Positions 45,893 through 56,460 of a DNA stretch of 64,000 nt are shown piece by piece; position 1 is the stretch's first letter; every line of letters begins with the position of its first letter. The translations under genes were made by a program, and so were the position numbers. The notes beneath the pieces were generated by a model that was not told the DNA's origin, made no database searches, and worked only from the letters and a program-made list of their open reading frames with translations. The stretch lies in assembly GCA_016169945.1 (NCBI GenBank), contig JADLSH010000110.1, forward strand, positions 62,001 to 126,000, in the 5' to 3' direction. The DNA is from Trachythela sp. YZ-2020. Lineage: Eukaryota; Cnidaria; Anthozoa; Malacalcyonacea; Clavulariidae.

Positions 45893-47112
45893 GTGTGGAT
45901 CTGTCACTGTGCTTCAGTAAAGGAGGCAAGAAAACTAGACGAAATACCAGCAAAAGAGTTAAACGTCCACCCGTGCATGTTTTTCATGATCGTCGTGAAG
46001 AAAGACGGCAGTGTTTACGAGCCAACATCTCTACCCTCTTTTCAGCGCAGTATTCAACGATATCTGAACAACACAAACTCCAATATAAACATTCTCAAAG
46101 ACCCCGAATTATCCAAGTTCAATTATCCAAGTATCACCGCTAGGAAGAAGCAACTCGTCGAGAGTTTTGGCAACGGAAATCGTCCGCAAGCCGCCCGAGT
46201 CCTGACCGAAGCTGAAGAAGACTTGCTCTTCGAGGATGGCTTGTTTGGAGACCATGATCCAGAAGTCCTCCAGAGAACAGTTTGGTGGTATTTGTCACTC
46301 ACACATTTCGGCTTCAGAGCTCGAGACGAGTCCAGGAAACTCAAGTGGGGAGATGTTGCCTTGGATATCGACCCAGAAACAGGAAACGAAGTCGTTGTTT
46401 GGATGGATGAACGAGGCTCTAAAACAAGACGTGGCGACGGACATCAAAGAGCGTTCCTACCAACGGCTCAAGCAACCAACAACCAACGTTGTCCAGTTAG
46501 TCTTTACAAAACCTTTGCCAATCATCGACCAGACCAAGCTAAATATCCAGAGTCCCCTTTATCTTTCTGGCTGGAAAACACCGACGAAAACCTGATTCGC
46601 AGATATGGTACAGCAACGGCGCTTTGGGTAAAAATACTATTGGAAAATTTCTCTTGAACGCCGCTAAAGCTGCTGGTCTACCCGAGAATATAACCAACCA
46701 TTCCGTTCGAAAGACTTGCATATCTCGTCTTATGGATGCAGAAATTCCCGTGAATTATGTGGCTCAACTCAGTGGGCACAGAAATCTAAAGAGTCTCGAT
46801 TCGTATAAGTCGGCTTCGGTTCTTCACCAACGCAAGATGTCAAACGTGCTGAGTCGTTCAACGATTACAAACCGCCCAAACCCAATACTACCATCATGTT
46901 CACAACTCACAAGCACAACGACGTTAAGTAACCAGCAACTGTCAACAACCACAGCAACAGGATTGTTCTCTGGTGCCAACATTGGAATGTTTGAAGGCTG
47001 CGCTTTTAATTTAACTTCAACTTCGGCTCAAGCTCAAGCGAAGCGTCCTTGCCAGCCAAGAGATTTCGGCGAATTTCCCTACTCGAGGACTCCGATTCGG
47101 ATTAAAACTTGA
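45893..47112 (+). pseudogene. Crypton-type tyrosine recombinase (DUF3504 family), one frame break
   Basis: Two frames, 45,893-46,600 and 46,602-47,112, together encode about 400 residues. The first has TVWWYLSLTHFGFRARDESR (first catalytic Arg), KLKWGDVALD, WMDERGSKTRRGDGHQR and NQRCPVSLYKTFANHRP. A single extra base near 46,601 breaks the frame before WYSNGALGKNTIGKFLLNA. The second has ITNHSVRKTCISRLMDAEIP (H-x-x-R) and VAQLSGHRNLKSLDSYKSAS (His, nucleophile Tyr). This is the recombinase domain shared by Cryptons and Crypton-derived genes such as ZMYM2 and QRICH1. A Ser/Thr/Gln-rich tail follows. All catalytic residues survive, so the break is the only visible defect. No BED or zinc-finger domain is seen. 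The 5' end may be spliced; CTTCAG at about 45,910 could be an acceptor. Confidence 0.85.
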
Positions 47113-47276
47113 ACTCATATGTGACTTTTAATGCCTTAATCGTTGTTTTAATGATTTTTAACTTGTTTTGACCACAGTTTTGACATTGTGTATAAACCGT
47201 TAATGAATTCCAAATGTTTGTAACGGAAGTGAGGTGACATACGCACGTCATTTGTAAATAATAAAATTATTTTGCT

Positions 47277-47323
47277 GACCTCTTGATCTGCAGGGGAATG
47301 CTCTACCACTGAGCTACACTTCC
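47277..47323 (-). tRNA. tRNA-Cys fragment, 5' half
   Basis: Leftward D arm (GTAGCTCAGTGGTAGAGC) and anticodon region CTGCAGA (GCA). The anticodon stem is imperfect and no T arm follows. Non-functional first member of the array. Confidence 0.65.
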
Positions 47324-47476
47324 GACATTTTTAAGCAAAGGAAAGTGCTATCCCAATACTTCACACTCAAAAGGTGATCTACATAAAACGTGAAAATGCA
47401 AAGAGTTTTCAATATTAGGATTTTTGATTCTCTCGGAAATAGGGTGTTTAGTACTATACTAAATTGAATATGAAAA

Positions 47477-47545
47477 GGGAGCGAGCGGATTTACCACCGA
47501 CCTTTCGATGTGCAGTCGAATGCCGTACCACTGAGCTACACGCCC
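47477..47545 (-). tRNA. tRNA-Cys (GCA), degenerate copy
   Basis: GGGCGTGTAGCTCAGTGGTA opens the leftward sequence. The anticodon arm TTCGA/CTGCACA/TCGAA is perfect, anticodon GCA. The acceptor ends pair at six of seven positions. The T arm is damaged (AAATCCGC in place of TTCAAC), so function is doubtful. Confidence 0.75.
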
Positions 47546-47668
47546 GACATTTTTATGCAAAAGAAAGTGCTATCCCAATATTTTACACACAAAAGTGTTC
47601 TACATAAAACGTGAAATTGCAAAGATTTTTCCTCCTTAGGCTTTTGATTCCCTCCTTTTGGAGATTTT

Positions 47669-47749
47669 GTAGTCGGCAGGATTTGAACATGCGCGAGAAT
47701 CTCCCAAAGGATTTCAAGTCTGTCGCCTTAACCACTAGGCCACGACTAC
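47669..47749 (-). tRNA. tRNA-Ser (TGA), degenerate copy
   Basis: GTAGTCGTGGCCTAGTGGTT start, class II length of 81 nt with a variable arm, anticodon loop CTTGAAA (TGA). Acceptor GTAGTCG pairs with CGACTAC. The T loop is mutated (GTTCAAA preceded by an A-to-T change). Confidence 0.8.
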
Positions 47750-47826
47750 GTAGTTGCTATTCATAATTAATCGTGAAGTATTAAAAAAATTGGTTTTGAA
47801 TTCTATATTAAATTAGAAAAGGGAAA

Positions 47827-47897
47827 GGGAGTAAGCGGAGTTGAACCACCGACCTCACCATCTGCAGTCGAATGCTCTACCAATGAGCCACACTACC
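47827..47897 (-). tRNA. tRNA-Cys (GCA) copy
   Basis: Leftward D arm GTGGCTCATTGGTAGAGC, loop CTGCAGA (GCA) with a partly mismatched 3' stem, T arm CGGTGGTTCAACTCCG intact. The acceptor stem has at least one mismatch. Confidence 0.75.
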
Positions 47898-47965
47898 GAC
47901 ATTTTTAAGTAAAATAAAGTGCTATCCCAATACCTTAGACACAAAAGTTCCACATTAAGGCTTTC

Positions 47966-48046
47966 GTAGTTGGCAGTATTTGAACCAGCGTGGGAATCTC
48001 CCAACAGATTTCAAGTCTGTCGCCTTAAGCAATCGGCCACGACTAC
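47966..48046 (-). tRNA. tRNA-Ser (TGA) copy
   Basis: Class II tRNA-Ser layout with anticodon arm CAGA/CTTGAAA/TCTG intact. GTAGTCGTGGCCGATTGCTT D arm; acceptor 3' side changed to CCAACTAC, giving one weak pair. Confidence 0.8.
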
Positions 48047-48111
48047 ATAGTTGCTATTCAAAATTAATCGTGAAGTGCTGAGAAAACGGGTATTGAATTC
48101 TATATAAAAAT

Positions 48112-48184
48112 GGGAGTTGGCGGGGTTGAACCACCGACCTCTGGATCTGCAGTCGAATGCTCTCTACCACCGAGCTGCACTCCC
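48112..48184 (-). tRNA. tRNA-Cys (GCA), best-preserved copy
   Basis: Acceptor GGGAGTG/ACTCCC pairs well, anticodon loop CTGCAGA (GCA), T arm CGGTGGTTCAACCCCG perfect. The D arm has a two-base expansion (GTAGAGAGC). Best candidate in the array for a working gene. Confidence 0.8.
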
Positions 48185-48273
48185 GAAAGTGCTATCCCAA
48201 TACTTTAGGCACAAAGGTGTTCTACATGAAACGTGAAAATGCAAAGATTTTTCCTCATTAGGCTTTTTGATTC

Positions 48274-48357
48274 GTAGTCGCCAGGATTTGAACCTGCGTG
48301 GGGAATCTCCTAACAGATTGCAAGTCTCGGTCGCCTTGACCACTCGGCCACGACTAC
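48274..48357 (-). tRNA. tRNA-Ser-like with TGC anticodon
   Basis: The body is tRNA-Ser (GTAGTCGTGGCCGAGTGGTC, class II arm, T arm GCAGGTTCAAATCCTGG). The anticodon loop reads CTTGCAA, changing TGA to TGC (Ala codon), with an insertion disturbing the anticodon stem. Probably a pseudogene. Confidence 0.75.
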
Positions 48358-48423
48358 GTAGTTGCTATTCACCATTAATCGCGAAGTATTGAGAAAACGG
48401 GTGTTGAGTTCTATATTAAATTA

Positions 48424-48490
48424 GAGTGAGCGGTGTTGAACCTCCGACCTCTCCATCTGTAGTCGAATGGTCTACCACTGAGCTGCACTC
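48424..48490 (-). tRNA. tRNA-Cys-like with ACA anticodon
   Basis: tRNA-Cys body (CAGCTCAGTGGTAGACC, T arm CGGAGGTTCAACACCG) with loop CTACAGA, so GCA has become ACA. The acceptor stem is shortened (GAGTG/CACTC). Confidence 0.7.
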
Positions 48491-48600
48491 GAAATATTTT
48501 TAAGCAAAATAAAGTGCTGCCCCAATACTTTACACACAAACATGAAAATGCAAAGGTTTTTCCTCATTAGGCTTTTTGATTCTCTCCTTAAAGATATTTC

Positions 48601-48684
48601 GTAGTCGGCAGGATTTTAACCTGGGCGGGAATCTCCAAACAGATTTCTAGTCTGCCGTCTTAACCCGCACTCGGACACGACTAC
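48601..48684 (-). tRNA. tRNA-Ser-like with AGA anticodon
   Basis: tRNA-Ser body with anticodon arm CAGA/CTAGAAA/TCTG, changing TGA to AGA, which would still decode serine (UCU). The D arm has inserted bases (GTGCGGGTTAAG) and the T loop reads GTTAAAA, so function is doubtful. Confidence 0.75.
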
Positions 48685-48699
48685 ATAGTTGGTGATCAC

Positions 48700-49859
48700 A
48701 ATTAAACAGACCAGATCTTGCAACCAAATCAGTGCAGAATATATGCAAACGTGCAAAATCTACATTCTGCACGAAGTACTGGTAATAGTGTGAACGTAGT
48801 GCAGGCGCATTGAGGAAATAGTTTGAAATTTTGAGGCCGTTGCCTTTTAACATATCTTACTGATATGTTAACACTATTCCAGAAATCCTGCAATTCATTC
48901 TAGTGTTCTTTGAAATTTATCATTTGGACACTTTATTATGCCAACATTTCGGTTATAAAAACTCAGAGTTTTACAAATAAAGCGAATGTTTTCAAAATAT
49001 TTTCAAATGTTGTAAAAATTGCATAAATGACAGACAAAACTTATTAAAAAAAGCAGCGCAAAAATTGTTGGTTTTTCTGAGTTTTTGGGCCTTCCGGTAG
49101 AGTTCGGAGAAATGACAATGTAATTTATGTTGAAGAATACTATATGTCGTTTAGACAGTGTTTAACAGTTAAAATAAGGATTATATAAGCTAGCTCAGCC
49201 GCCATGTTCAAAGTGCTCATTAATGACTGAATGGCCAACAACAACAACGCGCGAAGCCGAAAATAACACCATTTGAAATTCGTCAATTTGGTTATGTTTT
49301 AGAAGGGTTAAAGCAAGGACTAAAAGCTCAAGATAAAAAGCAATACCTGGAGTATAGTTTCCAATACATGGAGTATAAGTTTGCTTCGGCATGTTCAAAC
49401 ATTTGTCATTTTTTCCATATACGATAACGATCCCTCTCATTTTTGCTGCAGATAGATGTAAACAGTCAAAATTAATCGGAAAACCACGCGTTCTCATTAA
49501 TATGCCAACCCAATGCACTTCAAATCATCAGTATATATGCTGACAAAATCATTAACCCCGTCAGTATGCATACTGGGTCAAGATATCCCCTCGAGTACCT
49601 TCACACATATATAACAGCAAATTATATGGTTCGCTTGTTCAGGTTCGCCTGGTTTGCGCGATTGTTGCATAAATTTGCTTCGTGTCTAAATAAAATGCCA
49701 AAAAGAAGAGTGAGGTCGCACTGTTTGAAAGGTTGTAGTTGATTGGTTCACGGGTCTAATGTGGTGGCCGTGGTGGTCGGCCAATCATGTTGATTTCTGA
49801 TAAAACTTCGATTCACTCAAACATTAACTTATGACTTCTTTTGCGAACTCGTACATTTA
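48700..49859. other. Gene-free stretch
   Basis: A leftward 107-codon frame at 49,195-49,518 has no recognisable motif and I do not support it. Otherwise nothing seen. Confidence 0.4.
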
Positions 49860-49907
49860 GTAAAACGAAGTTATAACACGCTAAAGGAAGTAGGTCTACC
49901 AAATGAC

Positions 49908-50543
49908 ATGGATAATAGCCACATGTTGTCGATCATCGAAAAGAAAATGTGCTCTGACGATAGAAAAGTTTGGTCACGTGATCTGGAGAAAAACGGTGAA
50001 ACAGCAAGGTTACATGGTTTAATGACATGGATGACAGTCGAGATGAAGTGCAGAATGAGAGCTTCTGCACCGCTACGAACAAGTGGCAAGCATTCAATCA
50101 ATCATGTAAGGAAATTTCCAGAAGGCGAAGCCCAAACTTCAAGTCACCGATGTTGGCTTTGTAAAACGTCATCCCACTGGGTGGATCAATGTACTAAGTT
50201 TTCGTTCCTAAGTTATGACCAACGCCTACAATGTGCAAGCGAAAACTACGCCTGTTTTAGCTGTTTAAAGAGAGCTGGCAGAAACGACAGGATCTCCAAC
50301 TGCTCTCGACGGAAACAATGTACGGAGAAAGAAAACGGTGTCCAATGCGTGCATTTCCATCATCCCCTCCTCCACCGAAATTCTAACCAAAGAGCAGCCG
50401 TGAATATCAATAACGACAAACCAAGAAGCCTTACTTCCTGTGATTTCAGCGAATATTGGTGGAGAAAACAACTTGTACAAGCGTGGCAACGTACTGTTAG
50501 ACTCGGGAGCGCAGTTAAGTCTTATACGGCAGGAAACGGCTGA
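49908..50543 (+). pseudogene. BEL/Pao gag C-terminal region
   Basis: The frame carries the Pao-type zinc knuckles: CWLCKTSSHWVDQCTKF, then CFSCLKRAGRNDRISNC and CVHFHHPLLHR. Sequence before about 49,908 that would encode the capsid part is absent. The last 40 codons run out of frame as the protease frame (from 50,440) takes over. Confidence 0.75.
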
Positions 50544-50901
50544 AAGTCTTGGACGCGAAGAAGAAGAAATCAGTACGGAAGTATATAAAGTTCAAGTTAG
50601 CTCACCAGATAAGACGAAAGAGATTGCGAAACAGTTGGGATTGAAAGAAAAGCTTAATCGTGGTAAAGGATCAGTTGACATTCTAATCGGTATTGATCAT
50701 GCTCGTATGCACACTGGAGAAACTAAACAAGTCGGGGAGTTAGTTGCAAGAAACTCACCTTTAGGATGGGTTGTATTCGGAGCCAAACCAGGAGAGACAC
50801 TGCAAGCCAGCCAAATATTTCATATCAAATACACAGACCCTGTGGACACAGACTCTGTGGATCAGAATTCTGGACGACGGAATCAATGGGCGTGGCAGTA
50901 A
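50440..50901 (+). pseudogene. BEL/Pao aspartic protease
   Basis: The frame includes NVLLDSGAQLSLIRQETAES, with the DSGA catalytic triad, and later VDILIGIDHARMHTGE and SPLGWVVFGAKPGE. These are typical Pao protease landmarks. A region of about 45 residues usually found between them is shortened (SSPDKTKEIAKQLGL). The following pol frame starts in overlap near 50,870. Confidence 0.8.
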
Positions 50902-52066
50902 GATCGTGCGAATGTACTACTAGCAATCTTAGTCCGACCGGGATAGAGGAGGCAAAGATTATCGAAGATTCATGCAAGAAAGTAGATAACCAGTGGAAAA
51001 ATGATCCGAAGGAGTTACCGGATAACAGAAATCGGGCAATGAGAAGGCTCGAAGCAACGGAACGTAGACTCGGGAAGAACCCTGAACACGCGAAAGCATA
51101 CGATGAGCAGATAACAGCGATGAACGAACTGAACTTTTCAAGAAAGTTTACAGAGAATGAATTAAATAACTATCAAGGTCCTATTCATTACATCGCCCAC
51201 CATTCAGTCCTCCCGTCCGAATCGTTTTTAATTCGTCCTCTGTATACCAAGGGCACTGCCTCAACAATTGTTGGCTGAAAGGCCCAGATTTACTGAACAA
51301 CCTTTTCGGAGTCATCCTTCGATTCAGAGAAAACAAAGTTGCCTTGAGCGCAGACATCTCCAAGATGTACCATGGAGCACTTATCCCAGTTGAAGATCAA
51401 CACGCTCACCAATTTCTATGGAGAAATATGGAGACAGACAGGCCACCTGACACATATGCTATGAATGTCCTAACCTTCGGTGATAAACCTGCACCAGCGA
51501 TGGCTCAAATAGCATTGAAGAAAACGGCTGAAGAAGGCGAGGCTTCAAATCCAAGAGCAGCGCGAACAGTGAAAGATAACACATATATGGACGACGTATT
51601 AGATTCGGTCCACACTGTAGAAGAAGCTGAGGAACTTTCCAGGGCAATAGATGTTATACTCGGAGACGGCGGTTTTAACGTGAAAGAATGGCGATCTAAT
51701 GAAGATCTAAGGACAAATAATAGAACACAACAAATGGAAGAAATCAAAGTTCCGCAAGGAAAAGCAGAGGAGAAAGTACTCGGTGTCGTGTGGAATTAAC
51801 AATACTAATGATGTACTAATTAAAGTACGAAGTTGAACCATATATCCTCAAGTCCCAACCAGCAAAGATAACAAAGAGAAGCATTCTTAGTCAAATAGCA
51901 CGAATCTACGACCCGATAGGATCTGCGTCGGCCTTCCTTATCAGAGCAAAGATTGGTATCCAGGAATTGTGGCAAAAAGGTATCAATTGGGACGATGTGC
52001 TCTCCACTGAATCTCAGGAACAATGGTTATCATTTTTCGAAGAAATGAACAATTAAACGACATAGT
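50870..52066 (+). pseudogene. BEL/Pao reverse transcriptase
   Basis: Blocks in several frames: FWTTESMGVAVRSCECTTSN, EEAKIIEDSCKKVDNQW, LNNYQGPIHYIAHHSVLPSE, then after a break near 51,240-51,340 MSADISKMYHGALIPVEDQH, FGDKPAPAMAQIALKKTAEE and DNTYMDDVLDSVHTVEEAEE, which has the Y-x-DD catalytic motif. Another shift near 51,800 leads to ITKRSILSQIARIYDPIGSA and LWQKGINWDDV. Confidence 0.8.
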
Positions 52067-52422
52067 TTTGGAAAGATGTTTATGCCCGGTCGTCGTGGGA
52101 TAACGGTCGCTGAATTATCGGGAAGATGGAAAGAAGGACCTGAGTTTCTACGCAAACCTAAAGAGGAATGGCTACAAGAGATTTCAAGCCAGATGTCAAA
52201 GAAGTGGAGAAAGAAGTTAGGAAGAAACAAACGGTGACATCAGTAGCAGTAACGACAGCGACAGAGAGTGTTATCGACTGCAACGCATATTCAAGTTGGA
52301 AGAAGTTAGTCCGAGTCACTGCATGGGTACTACGGCTAAAGAACAACCTGCAGGAGGCTACGAGGAAGCGGAGACTGAAGAATGAAGATAAGTATCTCAT
52401 TGGGGGGATAATGTTACGCTGA
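52067..52422 (+). pseudogene. BEL/Pao pre-integrase remnant
   Basis: ELSGRWKEGPEFLRKPKEEW (about 52,111-52,170) follows the RT after only about 40 bp, so RNase H has been deleted. Then DVKEVEKEVRKKQTVTSVAV and YSSWKKLVRVTAWVLRLKNN, the zinc-binding lead-in of Pao integrases, are present. The catalytic integrase core is gone; the frame runs directly into the polypurine tract. Confidence 0.75.
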
Positions 52423-52818
52423 CGTTAATAAACCTTAGAGTTATACATTCGTTAATATTAACCGGAAATTTACATTTATGAACAATAGAACATTTTGATT
52501 GACATTCGCTGTAATATAGTTTTGGTTTAAGCACTGTACGGACTGCGAACGAAGCGAGCGAACTGTTTGGAACTAAATGTTTATAGTAGCTAACCAGATT
52601 AATAAACTAAGCTAACCTGTGTGTGAAGAGACACTAAAGGGATGTAAGCGTGGGAAGCCTCGCAGAAGTAAGTAACTGTAGATTATGTTATTGTTTTATG
52701 TGTAATGTAGTAAGATAGATGTTAGTTTAGGAATAGAGTATATATTTATTATTGTTTACTGTAATTTTAGATCGAATAAAAACACTTTATAAGAAAGGAA
52801 AGGTATACGATTTTAACC
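52412..52818 (+). repeat. Probable 3' LTR of the BEL/Pao element
   Basis: Starts TGTTACGC right after the purine tract. Contains an AATAAA signal near 52,777. The exact end is uncertain because no second LTR is available for comparison. Confidence 0.6.
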
Positions 52819-52821
52819 CTA

Positions 52822-53490
52822 CGTCTCAAGGCATATTTTAACATATATATGCTGCTGGGGGCCACTTATTTAGGCCTGTGATATGGCCCCACAACAAAAA
52901 TTGGCCTCCTACCCTGGGCCCTTTATACATTAGGTCGTTTGCAGTAGTGTTTGTTGTGTTTAACGAAATATTGTTTGTTGTTATTATAGTTCTGACATTT
53001 TAAGTTTAGTTAAAACATAGAAATACTATTGGCTTACATCAAGCAGCAGATTTTCAAATTTTCCTGGGAAAAGCTTCCCCGGTAAAGCTCCCCCCTCGCT
53101 TTAACCTCAGATTAAGGGCCCTTTTTTCTGATAGCCCCATGAAATCAGCAAACCTGCCCTGCTACGTCTCAAGGCATATTTAACATAACATATATGGGGC
53201 GGGGGCCCCTTGCCCTCTTTCTCTGCCCCCATCCACACAAACAATTGGGCCCTCCACACTCCCTGGGCCCTTTATACATTAGGCCGTTTAGAGTAAATTA
53301 TTTGTCTGTGTTTAACGAAATTTGTTTTATTAGCTTATAGTTCGGGACATTTTTAAAGTTTTAGGAAAAACTTTGAAATACTATTGGTCAGGCAATTTCA
53401 GAGCTCAGATTTCAAAATTTTCCTGGAAAAGCTCCTGACCTCCTACAGGGCTCTGCAGGATTGCATTTCAGGATTAAGGGCCCTTTTTCG
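52822..53490. repeat. Direct duplication, two units of about 335 bp
   Basis: 52,822-53,155 and 53,161-53,490 share CTACGTCTCAAGGCATATTT, TGGGCCCTTTATACATTAGG, GTGTTTAACGAAAT, GAAATACTATTGG, AAATTTTCCTGG and GGATTAAGGGCCCTTTTTC. Diverged; non-coding. Confidence 0.85.
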
Positions 53491-54009
53491 CCTAATGGCC
53501 TCCCACTTAACTTAGAAATAATATGCAGTGCACATCTAAGCCTGTCGAGCTTGGAGTGCTCCAGTAGCGATGGTAAGATTTCCCCTTCTTTGTCCGATTC
53601 CTCTTCGAAAATGTTAGCATCCTCGTACATATGATCATCTTCAAGGTCGGGTATTCCATGTGCGTCGCTCGATCGTCCTGACATATGATATGCTATACTT
53701 GTAGTATGCTTTGCACAACGTTTTTTCGGTGTAGGCTGGGATGTTGTTGGCCTGTCCGCTGATCGATTGTTTTTGCGTATGCGTAGCTACTGTTGGGGAC
53801 CCATCGCTGCTGGCCGCATCGCTAACGAAACGAACATGTATAACATTGAAACTTGGTATTTGATCCAAAGACGAGCACGAAGGACCTTGATCCCCAGCGA
53901 GGATATCGCAAACAGCATTCTCATCGATCCTGGATTGAAAATCAACAGGGAAACGACACAAATTCCCGTGGACCAATTCTTGCGTACTTTTGTGCTTTTC
54001 CTTGCACAT
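53412..54009 (-). CDS. Unassigned leftward frames
   Basis: Two overlapping leftward frames (54,009-53,641 and 53,684-53,412). The second has an acidic start (DLEDDHMYEDANIFEEESDK) and LDRLRCALHIISKLSGRPLG, which looks like real coding. The first has a Ser/Asp-rich stretch. A one-base change near 53,670 could join them. No family recognised. The second frame overlaps the end of the duplicated repeat, so its C-terminus is probably repeat-derived. Confidence 0.3.
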
Positions 54010-54900
54010 CAGAACTCAATCGTTGGACTACGACTTCTCCTTTCTTGAGAATACTAGTATTTCCTGTCCCACTAGGCCCACTAGGTTCTTATTTGTTCTT
54101 TTTTATTGCTCATAGCGATCGTAAACCTTTTCCACGCTTATCTACCATCTTGAAATTACGCGCGTTGCTTAGCACATTCCTTGGGACCTGAAACACCTGT
54201 CGGCGGGCTGTCACACCCCCGATATTGTTACCTGATGGCAGCGCTCACCCAGAACATTTTTAATTTACTTTTCATTTCATTTTAAATTTGGGTTTCATTT
54301 TATTAAAAATATTTTCATTGGTTTTTTATTCGAATTTCAATTGAACTTCCAATTAGCTTTTATTTTGATTTTAAATTTGATTTGAATTTACTTTTTTTTT
54401 ACTTTAAAATAGTTTTTTTACTTATTTTATTTCTAATTTAAAAAATAATTCTAAAAACGCAATGGCAGCGCTCGGCCACCATAGGACGAGCACAGATGGC
54501 GACAAATAATTCGCCACAGCGATATATAGCGCACAGCGGTCTGCTAAATAAATACCAATACTTCATGTAAACATGCGCATAATTAATCATCCTATTAAAA
54601 GACGAAGTAGCTACGATACGATCCTTGGATTTTTCTACGTTGAACTGAATTATAGGACGTGCCAACGGCGACTGAAGTTATACTAGTAACTAGTTACTCT
54701 TGCTCGTGTCGTTCTTATATTTAGTTTTAGACTTCATAAATTCTATAAAAGCTCATCTTACTGTTACTTTATAAACAATTCCCTATTTCGTGCGCCAGAA
54801 ACGGACTCGCACTATACCTTTGTTTGAAACTAACACGGCGAATCTGATATTTTCCTTGTGTCTGTACAGGGGGGGGGGGGTAATATTCAACCAATATTGC
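54010..54900. other. Gene-free, low-complexity stretch
   Basis: 54,240-54,440 is dominated by ATTTT-rich tracts, and a run of 12 G lies near 54,870. No gene supported. Confidence 0.5.
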
Positions 54901-54939
54901 CGTCAATATTCAACTTCTCATGTTCATGTGTTGATTTAT

Positions 54940-55130
54940 TTTCAACATATTTCGAACATTCAACTTCTGACGAGTGCTGAATAATCGGTATGTTCAATGT
55001 CTGATTTAACTTCAATGTCGAAAATGTGTTGAATAATATACATGTTCAATGCCCGATTTAACGTCAATGTCGAAAATATGTTGAATAATAAACAACTTCA
55101 ATATCGGAAACATGTTGAATGATGACAATC
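54940..55130. repeat. Short tandem repeat, unit about 58 bp
   Basis: ATGTTCAATG-CTGATTTAAC then TTCAATGTCGAAAATNTGTTG repeats at about 54,990 and 55,048, with partial copies on each side. Confidence 0.7.
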
Positions 55131-56460
55131 ATGAATATTGGCTGTAATATGACGCCATAGTTTGCCAAATTGAAATTGCACTGATCAGTACTTCGAAGGC
55201 TGGAAGGCGAAAAATTTCCTCACAAGATAGAAAATAACCTAACTAATTGGTGACTCACAACTGCCAACTGGGCGCATTACAGCGTCTGTAAGAGCAATAC
55301 ATTTTCGCGAGAGGAAAGATAATGCTTGATTGATTTCGTAGCAAAATAATTAAATAAACCATGTCTATATCATCTACACAGAAAAATCAGTGAGTCTATA
55401 AATGTGACCTACTGACCTGTGTGTCAGTTCCATCACGCAAAGAATATATTGCGAATATAACGAAACATTTCGGTGGTGTTATGTTACCTATTATTATCGA
55501 AATTAATGATGTTGACAGTTGAAGCAACGGTGTACTTACTGCCAAGAATAATGTGGTTGCTGTTGGAAAAAAACATGAACAACTTGACATAAGATAATAT
55601 ATCTACGACTACGAAGACATATTTCTTATTCGAACAATTTACTGTTCAATTCAGTTGTGCTCCAGTGTTAGAACAAAGCAGATAACAAACATTTTCCTTG
55701 CTACTATATAGAACAATTCAAACTGGTTATAGAATGTTATGTTAATAATGTTATAATCGCATATAGTATATAAATAATCTGGAACATTTACAAAACTGGT
55801 GAATAACAGGAAATACGAAATATTTAAGCAGCAATGAGGAACTTTAGTATTATCTAATTACAGTTAGTGATCTAATTGATAAATAAGTTGGAATATAAAC
55901 GTAATATCTAAAAATACATTTATGATTCGTGAAACGCTTGAGATTATGCTAAAAAGGCAGCATTTACTACATTTTAGGTAACCTAGGTAACCGATACACC
56001 TGGCACTTTTATCGTTGGAGCCTAACAATTCTAAGACGATATCGCCTTAGAATTTTGGAGTTTTCATATCTTCGGTTCAGTGCATCCTATGTAGATGACA
56101 ATACCACCATTCGATTCAGCGTTTTACGATCTCTTTAGAGAAGTAAACTGTGTTTGTTTACAACGCTATGTGGCCGATTTAGCCCCTTTCAAATACCTCT
56201 GTAGGTTAGTTTAGTTTACCATGTTTACCACTCTGAGGTGGACGGAAAGCCTTAACGTGTTTTGTTGTATTGTTTACAAATTAACAATAATACAAACTAA
56301 TTATTAAATATTCATTTCGCTTTCCTACCTTTGGTTTACACACTACAAACTCGTAAATAGCCCTTTTACGGCAATTCTCGTGAAAATGCTTTATTTGTTG
56401 CGAAAGCCGGTATTGTCGGCGCACGCTCGGACAACTTCGGAAAGCTAAATCTCAGTGACC
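55131..56460. other. Gene-free stretch
   Basis: No supportable gene. A near-perfect 28-bp palindrome (AATTCTAAGACGATATCGCC...) sits at about 56,027-56,055. Confidence 0.45.

Larger units (their letters stand above)
47277..48684 (-). repeat. Tandem array of alternating tRNA-Cys and tRNA-Ser units
   Basis: Five Cys and four Ser sequences alternate on one strand in units of about 285-350 bp. The spacers repeat too: AAGTGCTATCCCAATACTTTA, ACACAAAAGTGTTCTACAT, TTTTTCCTCATTAGGCTTTT and TAGTTGCTATTCA-AATTAAT. The array arose by amplification of one Cys-Ser pair. Confidence 0.9.
49860..52818 (+). mobile_element. BEL/Pao LTR retrotransposon, internally deleted
   Basis: Gag zinc knuckles, an aspartic protease, a reverse transcriptase and the start of the pre-integrase region occur in Pao order, followed by a polypurine tract (TTGGGGGGATAA, 52,400-52,411) and a 3' LTR starting TGTTACGC at 52,412. 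RNase H and integrase are missing, and no 5' LTR is visible upstream of 49,860. The element is defective. Confidence 0.85.

Noticed and set aside
47277..48684. CRISPR-like regularly spaced repeats
   Set aside because: The repeats are tRNA sequences of about 70-84 bp in a 300-bp unit in a eukaryotic context; spacers are themselves repeated.
49195..49518. 107-codon leftward frame as a gene
   Set aside because: No motif, no start context, no repeat support; length is within chance for this sequence.
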